From Bradyrhizobium cenepequi (GTDB taxonomy: Bacteria > Pseudomonadota > Alphaproteobacteria > Rhizobiales > Xanthobacteraceae), in NCBI RefSeq assembly GCF_020329485.1, contig NZ_JAGKJI010000020.1:1-64000 (forward strand): a stretch of DNA of 64,000 nt, written 5' to 3'. Below, piece after piece: positions 22,801 through 29,761 of this stretch. The notes below the pieces were generated by a model. That model saw nothing but the letters and a program-made list of their open reading frames with translations. It had not been told where the DNA came from and made no database searches. Within the stretch, counting starts at the first letter, position 1; every line of letters begins with the position of its first letter. A program made the translations under genes and the position numbers.

Positions 22801-25800
22801 AGGCGGACGGCTGGTGGCCGCGATACCGTTCAGCGCGAGTGGCAACTCCGCCGCGGCATTGGGAACGGGGGCCGGCGGGGTCGGCGACCCTCTGGCCAGC
22901 GCGGTGGTGTTCCCGCTGTTGTCCGGGGGGCGGATCGTTGGATCTTCCGATTATCGGCTGGCGGCGGGGGCCGCCACGACCAGCGCCGATCCGTTGCGGA
23001 TCGCGTCGGCGACGGCCGGCAACCTGATTGTCGACATCGCCCAACCCCGGAGCATGACGGTGGCCGCCGCCAGTGTGGGCGGTAGCTTCTCGGTCGAAGT
23101 CTATGACGCCAGCTATTCCCTTGCCGGTTCCTTCGCAGCCGGGCAAGCCGGCTTTGAGGATTTCCTAAGAAACCAGTTCCCGGGCCTGTCGGACGACGCC
23201 GCCATCTCATTGCCCTATGCAAACTCGGTGCCGACCAGTCTGCAGAACTTCGTCGACGCGACGCTCGCCGCTGATCCGAGCGCGCATGTGCAGATCTGGA
23301 GTAACGCCAATTGGGGCGAAGTGACGATGTCGGTTTCGATGTTCGCTCGTTACCTGCAGCAGAATCCGGCCGGATTCGGCAACGGCGGCGCTAGCAACGT
23401 CACCATCAATCTCCTGCCGCAAACCATGGTCCGCACTGGGACCGGTGGCATTCGCTTGGCTGCCGCCGGCAATGTCGACCTCACGGGCGGCGGCGTCACG
23501 TACATAACAAAGGAGGGCACTGCCACATCGGTCCCTTCCACTAACGTCTTGAGCGGTATTGCAACTCAGTTGGGCGGCGCGGCGATCTATACCGCCGGCC
23601 GTCCCGCCGAATCGATCTCCGAAATCCTGTCCGATCCGGTCACTGGCGCGCGCGTGAGCGTATCCGCCCAAGCGTCGACATCATCGATCTTCAGCGACCC
23701 GCCGGATTACAGGTATGGCGTTAACACCGGATCAGCGAATAGAGGTGCTGTCAGCATTGTGATCGCCGATACGCTGCGGCTCGTTGGCGGGGGCGACGTC
23801 GAGGTAACGGCGGGCGCGGATGTGTTGGGGCGCCGTGACTTGTCCCTTGGCAACCTTCGCAGTTTTGCGGTTTCCAGTATGCCATGGGTCGGATCGATCA
23901 GCGTCCCAGGGTCGACACTCACCGTTCTGTCTAACGATCAGCCGTGGCGTATTAACAGTGTCAAACAGGATGCTACCTTTGCATCGATCAACCCGCAGCT
24001 GTTTCGCTCGGGCGTCGGCGCACTTGGCGGCGGCAATGTCCTGATTGAGGCGGGCGGCACTGTCTCGGACATCACGGCAGTTTCGGGTACCTCTCTTGTC
24101 ACCGCGACGGCTTTTGTCACCCCGAAGGACGCGCCAGCGGGTACTGACCCGACCCCGACCAAGATGCTGCTGACACTGGGCGGCGGCGACGTCGCGATCC
24201 GCGCCGGAGCGGACATCTTCGCGGCCAGGATCGATGTGGCGAGCGGTATGGCGCAACTTTCCGCAGGTGGCCATATCGGCAGCCTGCCCCTGCTTATGGG
24301 CTTCAGCACTTTCCAGTATCGCGATCCGAACAATAGCTTGCGCACCGTGAGCGTGCCAACCCTGGCGGACAGCGAAACGCAAATCCGCATCAATGATGCG
24401 TCGGTCAATCTCGCCGCCGGCGGCGATATCACTATCCAGGGCATCCGCCAGCTGGATGGGTTCTATTCCGACCGCAGCGCGTTGAACCTGGTAGCGAATG
24501 GATCGATAACGATCACCAATACCGCACCGATGTCGCCCAAGATTATCGGTGATCTCCGCATGGGATCCTATGCCATCTATCCCGGCACGCTCACGGTTGC
24601 TTCGCTCATGGGCGATGCCAATCTGCGCACCTATGCAGCCCCTCCGGGCTATCAGACCGCGAACCCCGCGCTTGCGGAGTATAATCTGGATGCACCAACT
24701 GCGATCCTGATGGTGCCCAATCCTCAAGGACAGCTCAGCATTCTCGCGGGCGGCAATATCGCCCCAGCCAAGATCGCCATGCTCGACGGCGACCCTAACC
24801 TCTTGCCCGGTCTGTTCACCCTCGGTGGCAACATCATTACCGACGCCCGCCCCAGCGGTACGGTCGGCGGAGGTCCAAATTATCAATTTGCTTTCCCCGC
24901 GGTGTTTTCTACGACGCGGGAAGGGGAGCTTGAGAAGCAGCACACGGCCGCCGGGACTCATGCCAAGGACCCGACACCGATCTACATCTACGCGGATGGT
25001 GATATCGGAACCGCGGTGAGCGGCGTAACGCTTTTCCTGCCCAAACAGGCGCGCATTGGCGCCGGGCGCGACATCGTCAACATGATGTTCTTCGGCCAGA
25101 ACCTCGCGGCGAACGATCTCACCCGGATCGTCGCCAGAAGAGACCTCGTCGGTACGACTCGGCTCGTACCTACCACTCGGCTCGGACCCACTCAGCCAGT
25201 CTTATTGGGTAACAGCTTCATTCTCGGCGGGCCTGGCGACCTGATGGTCGAGTCTGGGCGCAACATGGGGCCGTTTCTCAACTCGGCCGTAATCAAGAAT
25301 TGGAATCTCGATGATAACGGCCTCACGATTTCGGCGAACGGCGCGCCGCTGCGTTTCGGCCAAGGCATCCTCACGGTCGGCAACGACTGGAACCCCTATC
25401 TGCCAGAGCAGGGCGCAAACATCACCGTCCTGTTTGGGGTTGGCAAGGGTGCTAATTACGATGCGCTACGCGATGCCTATGTCGCTCCGGGCACAGCGGC
25501 CAATACATTGGGTGGTTATGGGACGAAGCTGATCGTCTGGATGCAGAAGAACGCGGCGGATGTGCTGAACGCCCAGTTCGGGACGAGCGATGTGAACGAG
25601 CAGCAGGCCTATCAGGCGTTCTTGTCCCTGCCGTTCCTGCGTCAGCGGCTGTTCCTGATCAACGACGTCTATTTTAATGAACTGCGTGCCCCAGCGGTCA
25701 AGGACGGTCCATCCTATCTGGAATATTCACGCGGATATACCGCTGTGAATACACTCTTCCCGGCATCGCTCGGCTACACGGCCAACAGCCTGGAAGGCGG

Positions 25801-26773
25801 TGCGAACGACAGCTCCATTGCCCATACCGGCGATCTCGATCTGCGTCTGGCGGCCATCGAGACGATGAATGGCGGCAATATCAACATCCTTGGACCCGGC
25901 GGCCGCGTGCTCGCCGGCTCGGTCGTCAGCACGGCGCAACAGGCCGCTCGGCGCAACTACGCGGGCTACGGCCTCTATAGGCCGCAACAACCTAACGGTG
26001 GAGACATCGCGCCCATTGAAGCGATCCCAACGGGGTATGAAGGTGTAATCAGCTTGCGTGGCGGCACCATCAACACCTTCACCGACGACGATTTCCTGCT
26101 CAATCAGAGCCGTCTGTTCACTGTGAAAGGTGGTGACATCACCATGTGGTCGTCAAATGCCGACCTTAACGCTGGACAGGGCGCCAAAACCACGCCGAAC
26201 TTCCCGCCGGCAGTGGTGCGGATCGGCAAGAATGCCTTCGCCGAGCTCGATCAGGCAGGCGCCACATCAGGCGCGGGTATCGCCGCACTACCACCCGGTG
26301 TGGGTGTCAAGGCGCCGGACGTCTATCTGCTCGCGCCACGCGGCGCGGTTGATGCCGGTGATGCCGGTGTGCGTTCAGCGGGCAACCTTTCGGTCGCAGC
26401 ACTGCGCGTGGTCAATGCGGATAATTTCAAGGTTGGCGGCATAACGGCAGGCATCCCGACCGTCCAGGCGCCGAATATCGGTGGCTTGACCGAGGCGTCG
26501 AACACAGCTGGAGCTTCAGCGAAGCAAGCCGCGACGCCGACGCAGGGGAGTGGCGACTCGCAGCCCTCCATTATCATAGTCGAATTCCTCGGGTTCGGTG
26601 GGGGCGATGGCGATGGTCGCGCGCCAAACGACGATGAGCGGGAACGCCAGCGTCGAAGCGACGGACAAAACCAGGATCCGCGGAACCGTGTGCAAGTTCT
26701 GGACGCCGGCGAACTCACGCCAACACAATGGCGCGAAATGGTGGAAGAACGGCGCCATTTGGTGGAGCATTGA
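13829..26773 (+). CDS. Giant filamentous-haemagglutinin-family TPS adhesin B (4314 aa)
   Basis: Start ATG 13829 has a GAAAGAG-type ribosome site 7 bp before it. Residues 1-40 form a signal peptide (cleavage after AVA). Residues 45-107 are an unusual Ala/Gln-rich helical segment. A TPS/haemagglutination-activity domain covers about 108-230 with the hallmark NQNGIIFG near 208-215. Thousands of residues of beta-helix repeats follow. At GSVTDGF (about 2904) the sequence departs from adhesins A and C: residues about 2905-3040 are a unique segment instead of the LPAG block. A divergent DUF3739-like region is near 3900-3977, and the shared signature PSIIIVEFLGFGG begins at 4246, followed by a charged tail. 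The product is expected to be secreted through an outer-membrane TpsB pore and shown on the surface; no TpsB gene is nearby. Confidence 0.88.
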   Translation: MFRRPAAIRPHSTTGYARRTALFASVSVAALFMAGPLAVARPLGAPQPTPSAAAAAAAQVAAEAAARAASQAAASLKRATLAIQAQQAAQAAARDAAGAALRAMPSGIPNGLGPGGLQRATGPNAVWIGANNPTEATEGDRTKVNIEQTQRNAILTWETYNVSENTDLRYDQKGHRDWVALNRVLDPNLAPSKILGTIKGDGTVLVINQNGIIFGTGSQINVGSLIASTLEVGPSVAPQGAGGQALPTNMGWRNENFVQNGLLGYDAPSGYGPYKARFSALSGAPANTGTISVAQGASIATNGDSGLVLLTAPHVINAGAISAPAGQVILAATSIGLYLTPSSGAAGDNATPPVGSYEAAADPNIRGLVPAVERGSSVAGYYVWNRSSGLIEADRGNITLVSPSRDFYFPVGGAVYNDGILSSTTSVSRNGSIMIDGADVRLGAGSLLSILPDRGGETIPQDPTTLGNFKSSVIKVGENANNIEMQPTAFLLAPGANVQFGTSELKGAPNLPLNQNILISSGAEINVAGLTDVLVPTDQVQIVIDPAKKNELRDSPLYRDGFLNGATIYLDPRRSGVRDDGVAWIGSPLIDATAYYQLAGVNADRLMTKGGNVTFGPRSGNFQAGAFQSFNTPSVVVREGAVIDMSGGWARYQAGTIRITKLIDQFGRIVDIGDADPNGVYIGIYGGFTRHHASWGITETWTNQLRMNGQYFPEYTEGRDAGTLRGTASALVLDGTLYAQAYAGSRQLTDSQTGTGTSTIDGDQRAVQGSNGELPAGGALIITALAGATITNAVPRVPDGAYDGWTRGQIASDTGIYAPPSPTTGLYIPTERRNTLYLPNSLLSSSGLSQVSLAIGKITVDADTTITLNAGGIFDVLAGRIDINGGIVVPSGKIILESVDININGGLSVAGRWVNEFTAPRDYIQSHAWLDGGTISMTAISGTLKYLDVNGNETTSKDPTVTAQDISGSILVSQHASLNLSGGGRIDRDGAFDLSAKGGNLTLKSDAHYYPTGDRSGFRIISIDDDGVTSVAINPDRINARIVIDPASIKAHGFGGGGTFTLVTPEFSLGDGVATTGTVLPFDFFSTAGFANYDITSYKTELSPSTFTNGYGGYNALLATQTITVGTGQTLALVQSVLPNILSTDQHKALLGLDSGGDVNKVVSPVVPGDAWDQRAVNLRLGGTLELHVEHGGRVTGAAGSSLIVGGLLNEGTIRIAGGKITQELILPRNYASGIQSANDAIGIRSLSDVFSVNADGTIDPNAPSKYRTAGGAPISNQDLAGDFYSIGGVQGRAIYKLGRLDQGQGIVLASGSVTDLSGAVILDPRAVGRGGAITTGKIVGGGTLAALPTQVTGSTLTSPIRMGGTIVANSGALIDLSGTSGAFDIPVRNTLSLRGGYVSTPVWSDGGALLAGAGGTFTGAVIRANGGGAQAQGGTWQVLNPIFTQHDPAAATANVVSADMITRSGFDTFIATGNITSQGDATLTLDRAFVLQSKPWDGMASPVSFAPVISTGGTLVIDAPYIGLQNAVDQANPVTTGTPGPGTVTFRGRQIDIAGSTLFDRSVSHAIFDASGDIRLIGVVPWQTTFQGATDIVPTLKGMISVNGDLSMIAGQIYPTTGSSFAVTSTAADGTIATGRSSGETPAAPYSAGGNLLIQAAHIVQGGVIRVPFGALTLGSNAAYTTTANNVTTKYAPATQSVVLADGSITSVSAGGLSIPYGTTTDTMEWYFAPTGNDALTAPPTKVLSLNGGSITLAAGATIDLSGGGDVYAYEFVPGTGGSRDVLSQFNADQYSANKINEVGYQYPDGRQVYAIVPGLSDAPAAAYDPIYSANYGNLSAAYGVGKRVYLSGGNGLAAGWYTLLPAQYAMLPGGMRVVEQTGAKNVTPGLSVRQADGTVIASGYYGDALSGASQSQMRLFSVQSQDVIRSYSNIELTSGNHFAIAKANSDGTVAPRTGLDAGRLVLNPLSTMTIDATVSTAAATGGRGAQVDISGTKINIVSNLAGAPAGGVIQLTAAGLNKLNAESLLIGGIRKDNADGTTSLTVTSNSILVANDAANPLVAPEILLVVDDGLSGNVASQLTLNDGATLIATGVMSDQRSGAYIIDGRLGTTVINNETSYTSPAQSAIGALIRVANGPQRVVQRLRTPTSPTNPGSPAGLDASLTVGNVNLQGSAIGLDTSHNASVAGGALLRGKEIAFGAGALAFTSGSVSAGTVVITPQLQAILSQGDHLTLRSQSWIGFDNGTYSFGATTFDAATLLSLEGGTVSLQASQLQLSNAGTAGTAAGGYGTLTIVADELTMGSGTIATFGFGGVSITATKGIFSAGTNGVFDVGSANLALVTRYIGDRAVAGVAPKSSTGMALRSTGAVTITNAGITGIDLANISGIPGSSLTIEGNGVSISGTHLRATAGALTVKSSGNLALSNGAVIEAPGYEKTFGDAADPQTVAAPGGTLSLVALGAGGIALGDALLSVGSGAGDGGNLKLSAANGAVDWGTAILSGKGGAGGQGGTFSLDTNGAIDLIGLNDRVVANGFTGGFNLRTRTGDIVLGVGQILKSGSVNLTADGGFVTIGGIIDTSGTNGGDIELYGVNGVTLLGTARLDAHASGYAADDTRQAKAGNITLGTDFLPGRATIQPDGSVSGSTADSGTITIASGAVIDASVSRPGNRLVRIMRNGTVNYAYVQGDEGGIVSLRAPVVTDGGGNNKTVNVEVVSASSIIGARAIDLEGFKRWDLAQVAASGNYTGVTRDAGTNTIALDLRPGLDTANSDGTLTTVAGLNFLGDRGDSTVVQFVQDFSLSGLDTKLGGLAAQSNFHARPGVDLKHDGNITLVSNWNLGAGTVNVDTAKAAEVMKVDPISGQNYVIVGKEAELLANHTTMTYRVGGSPTGAAPLISLRAGGDLHLKGSVTDGFFQFRDQYDATYQSYLNAKASSFVLPLMTVGIFSGGDGSSLVDWTTFVSSFSPYDDFYGQHLNSIDYAFQFIDEMTAQSGGSGGRLVAAIPFSASGNSAAALGTGAGGVGDPLASAVVFPLLSGGRIVGSSDYRLAAGAATTSADPLRIASATAGNLIVDIAQPRSMTVAAASVGGSFSVEVYDASYSLAGSFAAGQAGFEDFLRNQFPGLSDDAAISLPYANSVPTSLQNFVDATLAADPSAHVQIWSNANWGEVTMSVSMFARYLQQNPAGFGNGGASNVTINLLPQTMVRTGTGGIRLAAAGNVDLTGGGVTYITKEGTATSVPSTNVLSGIATQLGGAAIYTAGRPAESISEILSDPVTGARVSVSAQASTSSIFSDPPDYRYGVNTGSANRGAVSIVIADTLRLVGGGDVEVTAGADVLGRRDLSLGNLRSFAVSSMPWVGSISVPGSTLTVLSNDQPWRINSVKQDATFASINPQLFRSGVGALGGGNVLIEAGGTVSDITAVSGTSLVTATAFVTPKDAPAGTDPTPTKMLLTLGGGDVAIRAGADIFAARIDVASGMAQLSAGGHIGSLPLLMGFSTFQYRDPNNSLRTVSVPTLADSETQIRINDASVNLAAGGDITIQGIRQLDGFYSDRSALNLVANGSITITNTAPMSPKIIGDLRMGSYAIYPGTLTVASLMGDANLRTYAAPPGYQTANPALAEYNLDAPTAILMVPNPQGQLSILAGGNIAPAKIAMLDGDPNLLPGLFTLGGNIITDARPSGTVGGGPNYQFAFPAVFSTTREGELEKQHTAAGTHAKDPTPIYIYADGDIGTAVSGVTLFLPKQARIGAGRDIVNMMFFGQNLAANDLTRIVARRDLVGTTRLVPTTRLGPTQPVLLGNSFILGGPGDLMVESGRNMGPFLNSAVIKNWNLDDNGLTISANGAPLRFGQGILTVGNDWNPYLPEQGANITVLFGVGKGANYDALRDAYVAPGTAANTLGGYGTKLIVWMQKNAADVLNAQFGTSDVNEQQAYQAFLSLPFLRQRLFLINDVYFNELRAPAVKDGPSYLEYSRGYTAVNTLFPASLGYTANSLEGGANDSSIAHTGDLDLRLAAIETMNGGNINILGPGGRVLAGSVVSTAQQAARRNYAGYGLYRPQQPNGGDIAPIEAIPTGYEGVISLRGGTINTFTDDDFLLNQSRLFTVKGGDITMWSSNADLNAGQGAKTTPNFPPAVVRIGKNAFAELDQAGATSGAGIAALPPGVGVKAPDVYLLAPRGAVDAGDAGVRSAGNLSVAALRVVNADNFKVGGITAGIPTVQAPNIGGLTEASNTAGASAKQAATPTQGSGDSQPSIIIVEFLGFGGGDGDGRAPNDDERERQRRSDGQNQDPRNRVQVLDAGELTPTQWREMVEERRHLVEH

Positions 26774-27330
26774 CAAGATGTTAGACAGCATAATCAAACG
26801 TCCAATGTGACCACCGGGTTCCCGGCCGACCATTCATCGGGGCATGAATGCTGGAATGGAAAGGACACGGCACCTCTTGTGTTACGAGGCGGCCTTTCCT
26901 TGAAGGAGGAGCCGCGCGCCTCGTAGATTGGAAGAGAGCCTTTGCGCCAGACGTCGATGCTGGCCTTCACCGCCAGTCTAGAGTCGCTCCCCCACTACGC
27001 AGCGTTACGATTTCCCGTGCCAATCGACGATATTGTGTGACGGCGTTCGCTCGACGGTAGCGGCAAAGGCACTGCACGTAGAAGCAACTTTTAAGGTGGC
27101 GACGCAATGCGCGTCCGCGAACAGGGCATCGACCGTCGAATTGCGAGCGTCGAAACCGGCATGATGGATGCGTGAAGCTCTCGAAATCCAAAGTCGCAAA
27201 CTTCGTCCAACTGTCACAATACAGGTCTAAACACGGCGCGGTATGCCCCGGCGAGCGGCGAAAGGATATCTAATGTCAGCCGCGCAGCCGCTTGGATACC
27301 ATGAACAGGAGCGAGTAATTCGGCAGTGTC
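26774..27330. other. Intergenic region between cassettes 2 and 3, with inverted repeat
   Basis: This 557-bp stretch has no supported gene. It holds an inverted repeat, ACGAGGCG at 26884-26891 and CGCCTCGT at 26917-26924, with an inner CCTT/AAGG pair, so a hairpin about 110 bp after adhesin B is possible. It has no T-tract, so it is not a classical intrinsic terminator. The right part must contain the promoter of the STN gene at 27331, but no motif clearly shared with the region upstream of 11356 was seen. Confidence 0.4.
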
Positions 27331-28065
27331 ATGCGAGGTTCGCGTGTTTCAGGTTCGCGATCTTGGATGCTGTCGTTTGCTGCTTCGGTAGTCATCATCC
27401 TTTGGCTTTCTGTTCTCATTTCCAATCCAGGCCGAGCAGATTCCAGTGTTTCTGGAAGGAAGGCTGCCCCGCGCAGCCTGGTCTTCAGTATTCCATCCCA
27501 ACCGCTTGGTGCAGCGCTGGAAATCTACGCTCGCATTTCCAGCCGTGAGGTCCTCTATGAGGGAGCTCTGGCCGAAGGACGTCATTCCAGCCTTGTTGAA
27601 GGTGTGTACGCGCCGGAAGTGGCACTGCAGATATTGCTCGCTGGCACCGGCCTGTGGGCGGACGTCAAGGATGCCGATTTCTTCGTGGTGGGTCCGGTGC
27701 CGACTGGTGCGACGGTGCGCAGCGTAGAACGCCAATCGTTAGACCACCGGCGTTACTACGGTCTACTTCAGGCCAGCCTCAGGACTGTGTTCTGCGGAAC
27801 CCGCGTACTGTCCGATAGTAGCAGGGTTGCAGCCCGTTTGTGGGTTGGCCAGGCGGGACAAGTATTGCAGGTGAAGACGCTCAGCTCCACCGGTAGCGAC
27901 GCGATGGATCGGAGCGTTGAAGCTGCCTTGGGCCAGATCAGCCTGGGTGTGGCCCCGCCCGCCGGATTCGCGCAGCCGATTACCATCGTCGTCCTGCCGA
28001 GCGATCCAGATATGCGACAGGATTGCGCTGCTCTCCGCGGCGGCCCAAGCAGGGCCGGGCCATGA
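27331..28065 (+). CDS. Exported STN-domain protein with TonB_C-like C-terminus (VreA-like), cassette 3
   Basis: A 244-residue paralogue of the protein at 11356. Residues 12-31 are a hydrophobic signal peptide or anchor; the STN domain covers about 49-121 (FSIPSQPLGAALEIYA through DADFFVVGP). A TonB_C-like domain covers about 142-223 (LWVGQAGQVLQVKTL, APPAGFAQPITIVVLP). Cys 155 and Cys 232 match the Cys pair of the paralogue and could form a disulphide in the periplasm. Its stop codon overlaps the start of the sigma gene (ATGA at 28062-28065), which implies translational coupling. The protein lacks any receptor barrel. The two copies are clearly diverged, so each cassette may sense independently. 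Confidence 0.8.
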   Translation: MRGSRVSGSRSWMLSFAASVVIILWLSVLISNPGRADSSVSGRKAAPRSLVFSIPSQPLGAALEIYARISSREVLYEGALAEGRHSSLVEGVYAPEVALQILLAGTGLWADVKDADFFVVGPVPTGATVRSVERQSLDHRRYYGLLQASLRTVFCGTRVLSDSSRVAARLWVGQAGQVLQVKTLSSTGSDAMDRSVEAALGQISLGVAPPAGFAQPITIVVLPSDPDMRQDCAALRGGPSRAGP

Positions 28066-28574
28066 CGGAAAGCAGTCTGCTGGTCCTGCGTCAGCTCTTT
28101 CTTACAAGCTACGGAGAACTCAAGGCGAAACTCGCGCAGCGGCTTGGGTCGGCGGATCTTGCCGACGATGCGGTACAGGACACGTGGCTGCGTCTGAACC
28201 GGGTCGAACAGGTCGGACATGTCGGCAGTCCGGTCAATTATTTGTACCGGATTGCGCTCAATGTCGCACGCGACCGCATCCTGTCGGAGCGGCGCTATCT
28301 GAATTCTGCCGAAATCGAGAAGATGCTCGATCTCGCTGATGAGACAGCGGACCCGACGGCGAGCATTGAGGCGCGCTCTGAACTGCGGCTAGTCGAGATG
28401 TTCATTTCGGAATTGCCGTCTCGGCAGCGTGACATTCTCGTAGCGGCGCGTCTTGATGGCTTGTCGCGTAGCGAAATTGCCAAACGCCTGGGCATTTCCT
28501 TGAGTCTCGTCGAGAAGGAGCTGAAGTCGGCTCACGAGTATTGTCTTGCTCGTCGCAAGCAGATGCGAAAATAA
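28062..28574 (+). CDS. ECF sigma factor, FecI/VreI-like, cassette 3
   Basis: A 170-residue ECF sigma factor. Region 2 lies near residues 10-65 (LADDAVQDTWLRLNRV, PVNYLYRIALNVARDR) and region 4 near 108-160 (LPSRQRDILVAARLDG, RSEIAKRLGISLSLVEKEL). The start ATG 28062 is chosen because it overlaps the STN stop codon and the conserved sequence begins here; an upstream in-frame ATG at 28023 would overlap the STN gene further. FecR follows 83 bp downstream, a wider gap than in cassette 2. By analogy with FecI-type factors it should be held inactive by the FecR protein until signalled, then transcribe the adhesin gene at 29762. Confidence 0.87.
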   Translation: MTESSLLVLRQLFLTSYGELKAKLAQRLGSADLADDAVQDTWLRLNRVEQVGHVGSPVNYLYRIALNVARDRILSERRYLNSAEIEKMLDLADETADPTASIEARSELRLVEMFISELPSRQRDILVAARLDGLSRSEIAKRLGISLSLVEKELKSAHEYCLARRKQMRK

Positions 28575-28657
28575 AATGCGGTTCGGGGCTCTGAAAACCG
28601 TCTTAACGTCAGACATCTCTCGTGTGGCCCAAGCCACAAGAGCATCTCAATTGACAG

Positions 28658-29650
28658 GTGTCGAGGGTCATCGCGGTGGACGATAGGGCCGAAGGCGAGC
28701 TGAGGGGTGAGGCGGTGGGCTGGGTCCAGCATTTGGACTCCGGCCGGGTGACTCCTGCCGATCTCCAAGCCCTGAAGCGGTGGCGTTCACGGAGCCCAGA
28801 CCACGAAGCAGCCTTTGCTGATGCGCTCCGGCTGTGGAAGGAGTTTACCCCTGCAGCGCGCGGCATGCGCGAACGGGGGCAACTGTCGCCCGCGTTGGCG
28901 GCTCGGCCACTGTCGCATTCGGCGCTCAGCCGCCGTGCTGCTATTGGTGGGGCGCTCGCCGCCGTCTCGGCCGTGGCGGCCTATGCCATGGTTTCCCCTC
29001 CGCTCGATCTTTGGCCATCAGCTGCGGAGTTGGCGGCAGACTATCGCACCTTGACAGGTGAACAGCGTCAACTGGAACTTCCGAGCGACGTTTCCATGCA
29101 CCTGAACTCGCAAACGAGCGTGGCGCTGCGGGGCGACGACGGTGCTCGCGTTGAACTGATTTCTGGCGAAGCGTCGTTCGTGTCGAAGTCCCAGCAGGAG
29201 CGCCGTCTTGTCGTGCTCGCGGCCGATGGCATCATGACGACCAGTCAGGCCCATTTCGATGTTCGCCGCGCCGGGCATTCCGTGTGCGTCACATGCGTCG
29301 GCGGCAATGTCAACGTCACACTGGGATCCCAAGCGACGATGCTCGGTCCCGGCCAACAGGTCAGATATGATGATCGGGGGCTTCAGCCTGTTGCGAGCAT
29401 TGATATCGAGTTCGTCACCGCCTGGCAGCAAGGTGTATTGATCTTTCGTTCGACTCCGCTGGCCGAAGTTGTCGAAGAGATCAACCGATATCGGTCGGGC
29501 AGGGTGATCCTGATGGATCGAGAGCTCGCCCGAAAGTCCATCAGCGGCCGCTTCCGTATCGATCATATGGATGACATTCTGGTGCGCCTGAACCAGGCCT
29601 TCGGGATCACGAGCCGAGCGCTGCCGGGCGGCATCGTTCTGCTGAGCTGA
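28658..29650 (+). CDS. FecR-family anti-sigma / signal-relay protein, cassette 3
   Basis: A 330-residue paralogue of the FecR protein at 12692 with the same architecture. The cytoplasmic DUF4880-type segment is at about 17-62 (GWVQHLDSGR, SRSPDHEAAFADALRLW), a membrane helix at about 95-113 is preceded by SRRAAIGG, the FecR domain at about 128-220 contains VCVTC, and a C-terminal STN-like domain at about 250-330 ends LPGGIVLLS. The annotated GTG 28658 has only a weak ribosome site; GTG 28676, six codons later and preceded by GAGGG, is a reasonable alternative. The RR motif before the helix suggests Tat export, as reported for E. coli FecR. It is followed after 111 bp by adhesin C. Confidence 0.85.
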   Translation: MSRVIAVDDRAEGELRGEAVGWVQHLDSGRVTPADLQALKRWRSRSPDHEAAFADALRLWKEFTPAARGMRERGQLSPALAARPLSHSALSRRAAIGGALAAVSAVAAYAMVSPPLDLWPSAAELAADYRTLTGEQRQLELPSDVSMHLNSQTSVALRGDDGARVELISGEASFVSKSQQERRLVVLAADGIMTTSQAHFDVRRAGHSVCVTCVGGNVNVTLGSQATMLGPGQQVRYDDRGLQPVASIDIEFVTAWQQGVLIFRSTPLAEVVEEINRYRSGRVILMDRELARKSISGRFRIDHMDDILVRLNQAFGITSRALPGGIVLLS

Positions 29651-29761
29651 AAACTGGCGCGTGCAGGGAGAAGAAAATTTACGGTTTTCGCTCGGTCGAT
29701 CGGTCTAGGGGTGAGAGCGCTTTCGATCACATGAGGCGCGACCGATGACAGGAGCCGTTCA
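29651..29761 (+). promoter_or_regulatory. Leader of adhesin C with candidate ECF promoter element
   Basis: The 111-bp leader carries GAGAAGAAAATTTA at 29667-29680, similar in sequence and distance to the element upstream of adhesin B. A good ribosome binding site, AGGAG, lies 7 bp before ATG 29762 and fixes the start of the adhesin. The promoter assignment is a guess from this two-way comparison. Confidence 0.3.

Noticed and set aside
25150..25195. Short direct repeat in adhesin B encoding TTRLVPTTRLGPT
   Set aside because: Only two imperfect copies; compatible with ordinary repeat variation in a beta-helix protein.
26848..27060. 70-codon plus-strand open frame between cassettes 2 and 3
   Set aside because: No homology recognised and no ribosome site; it overlaps the hairpin.
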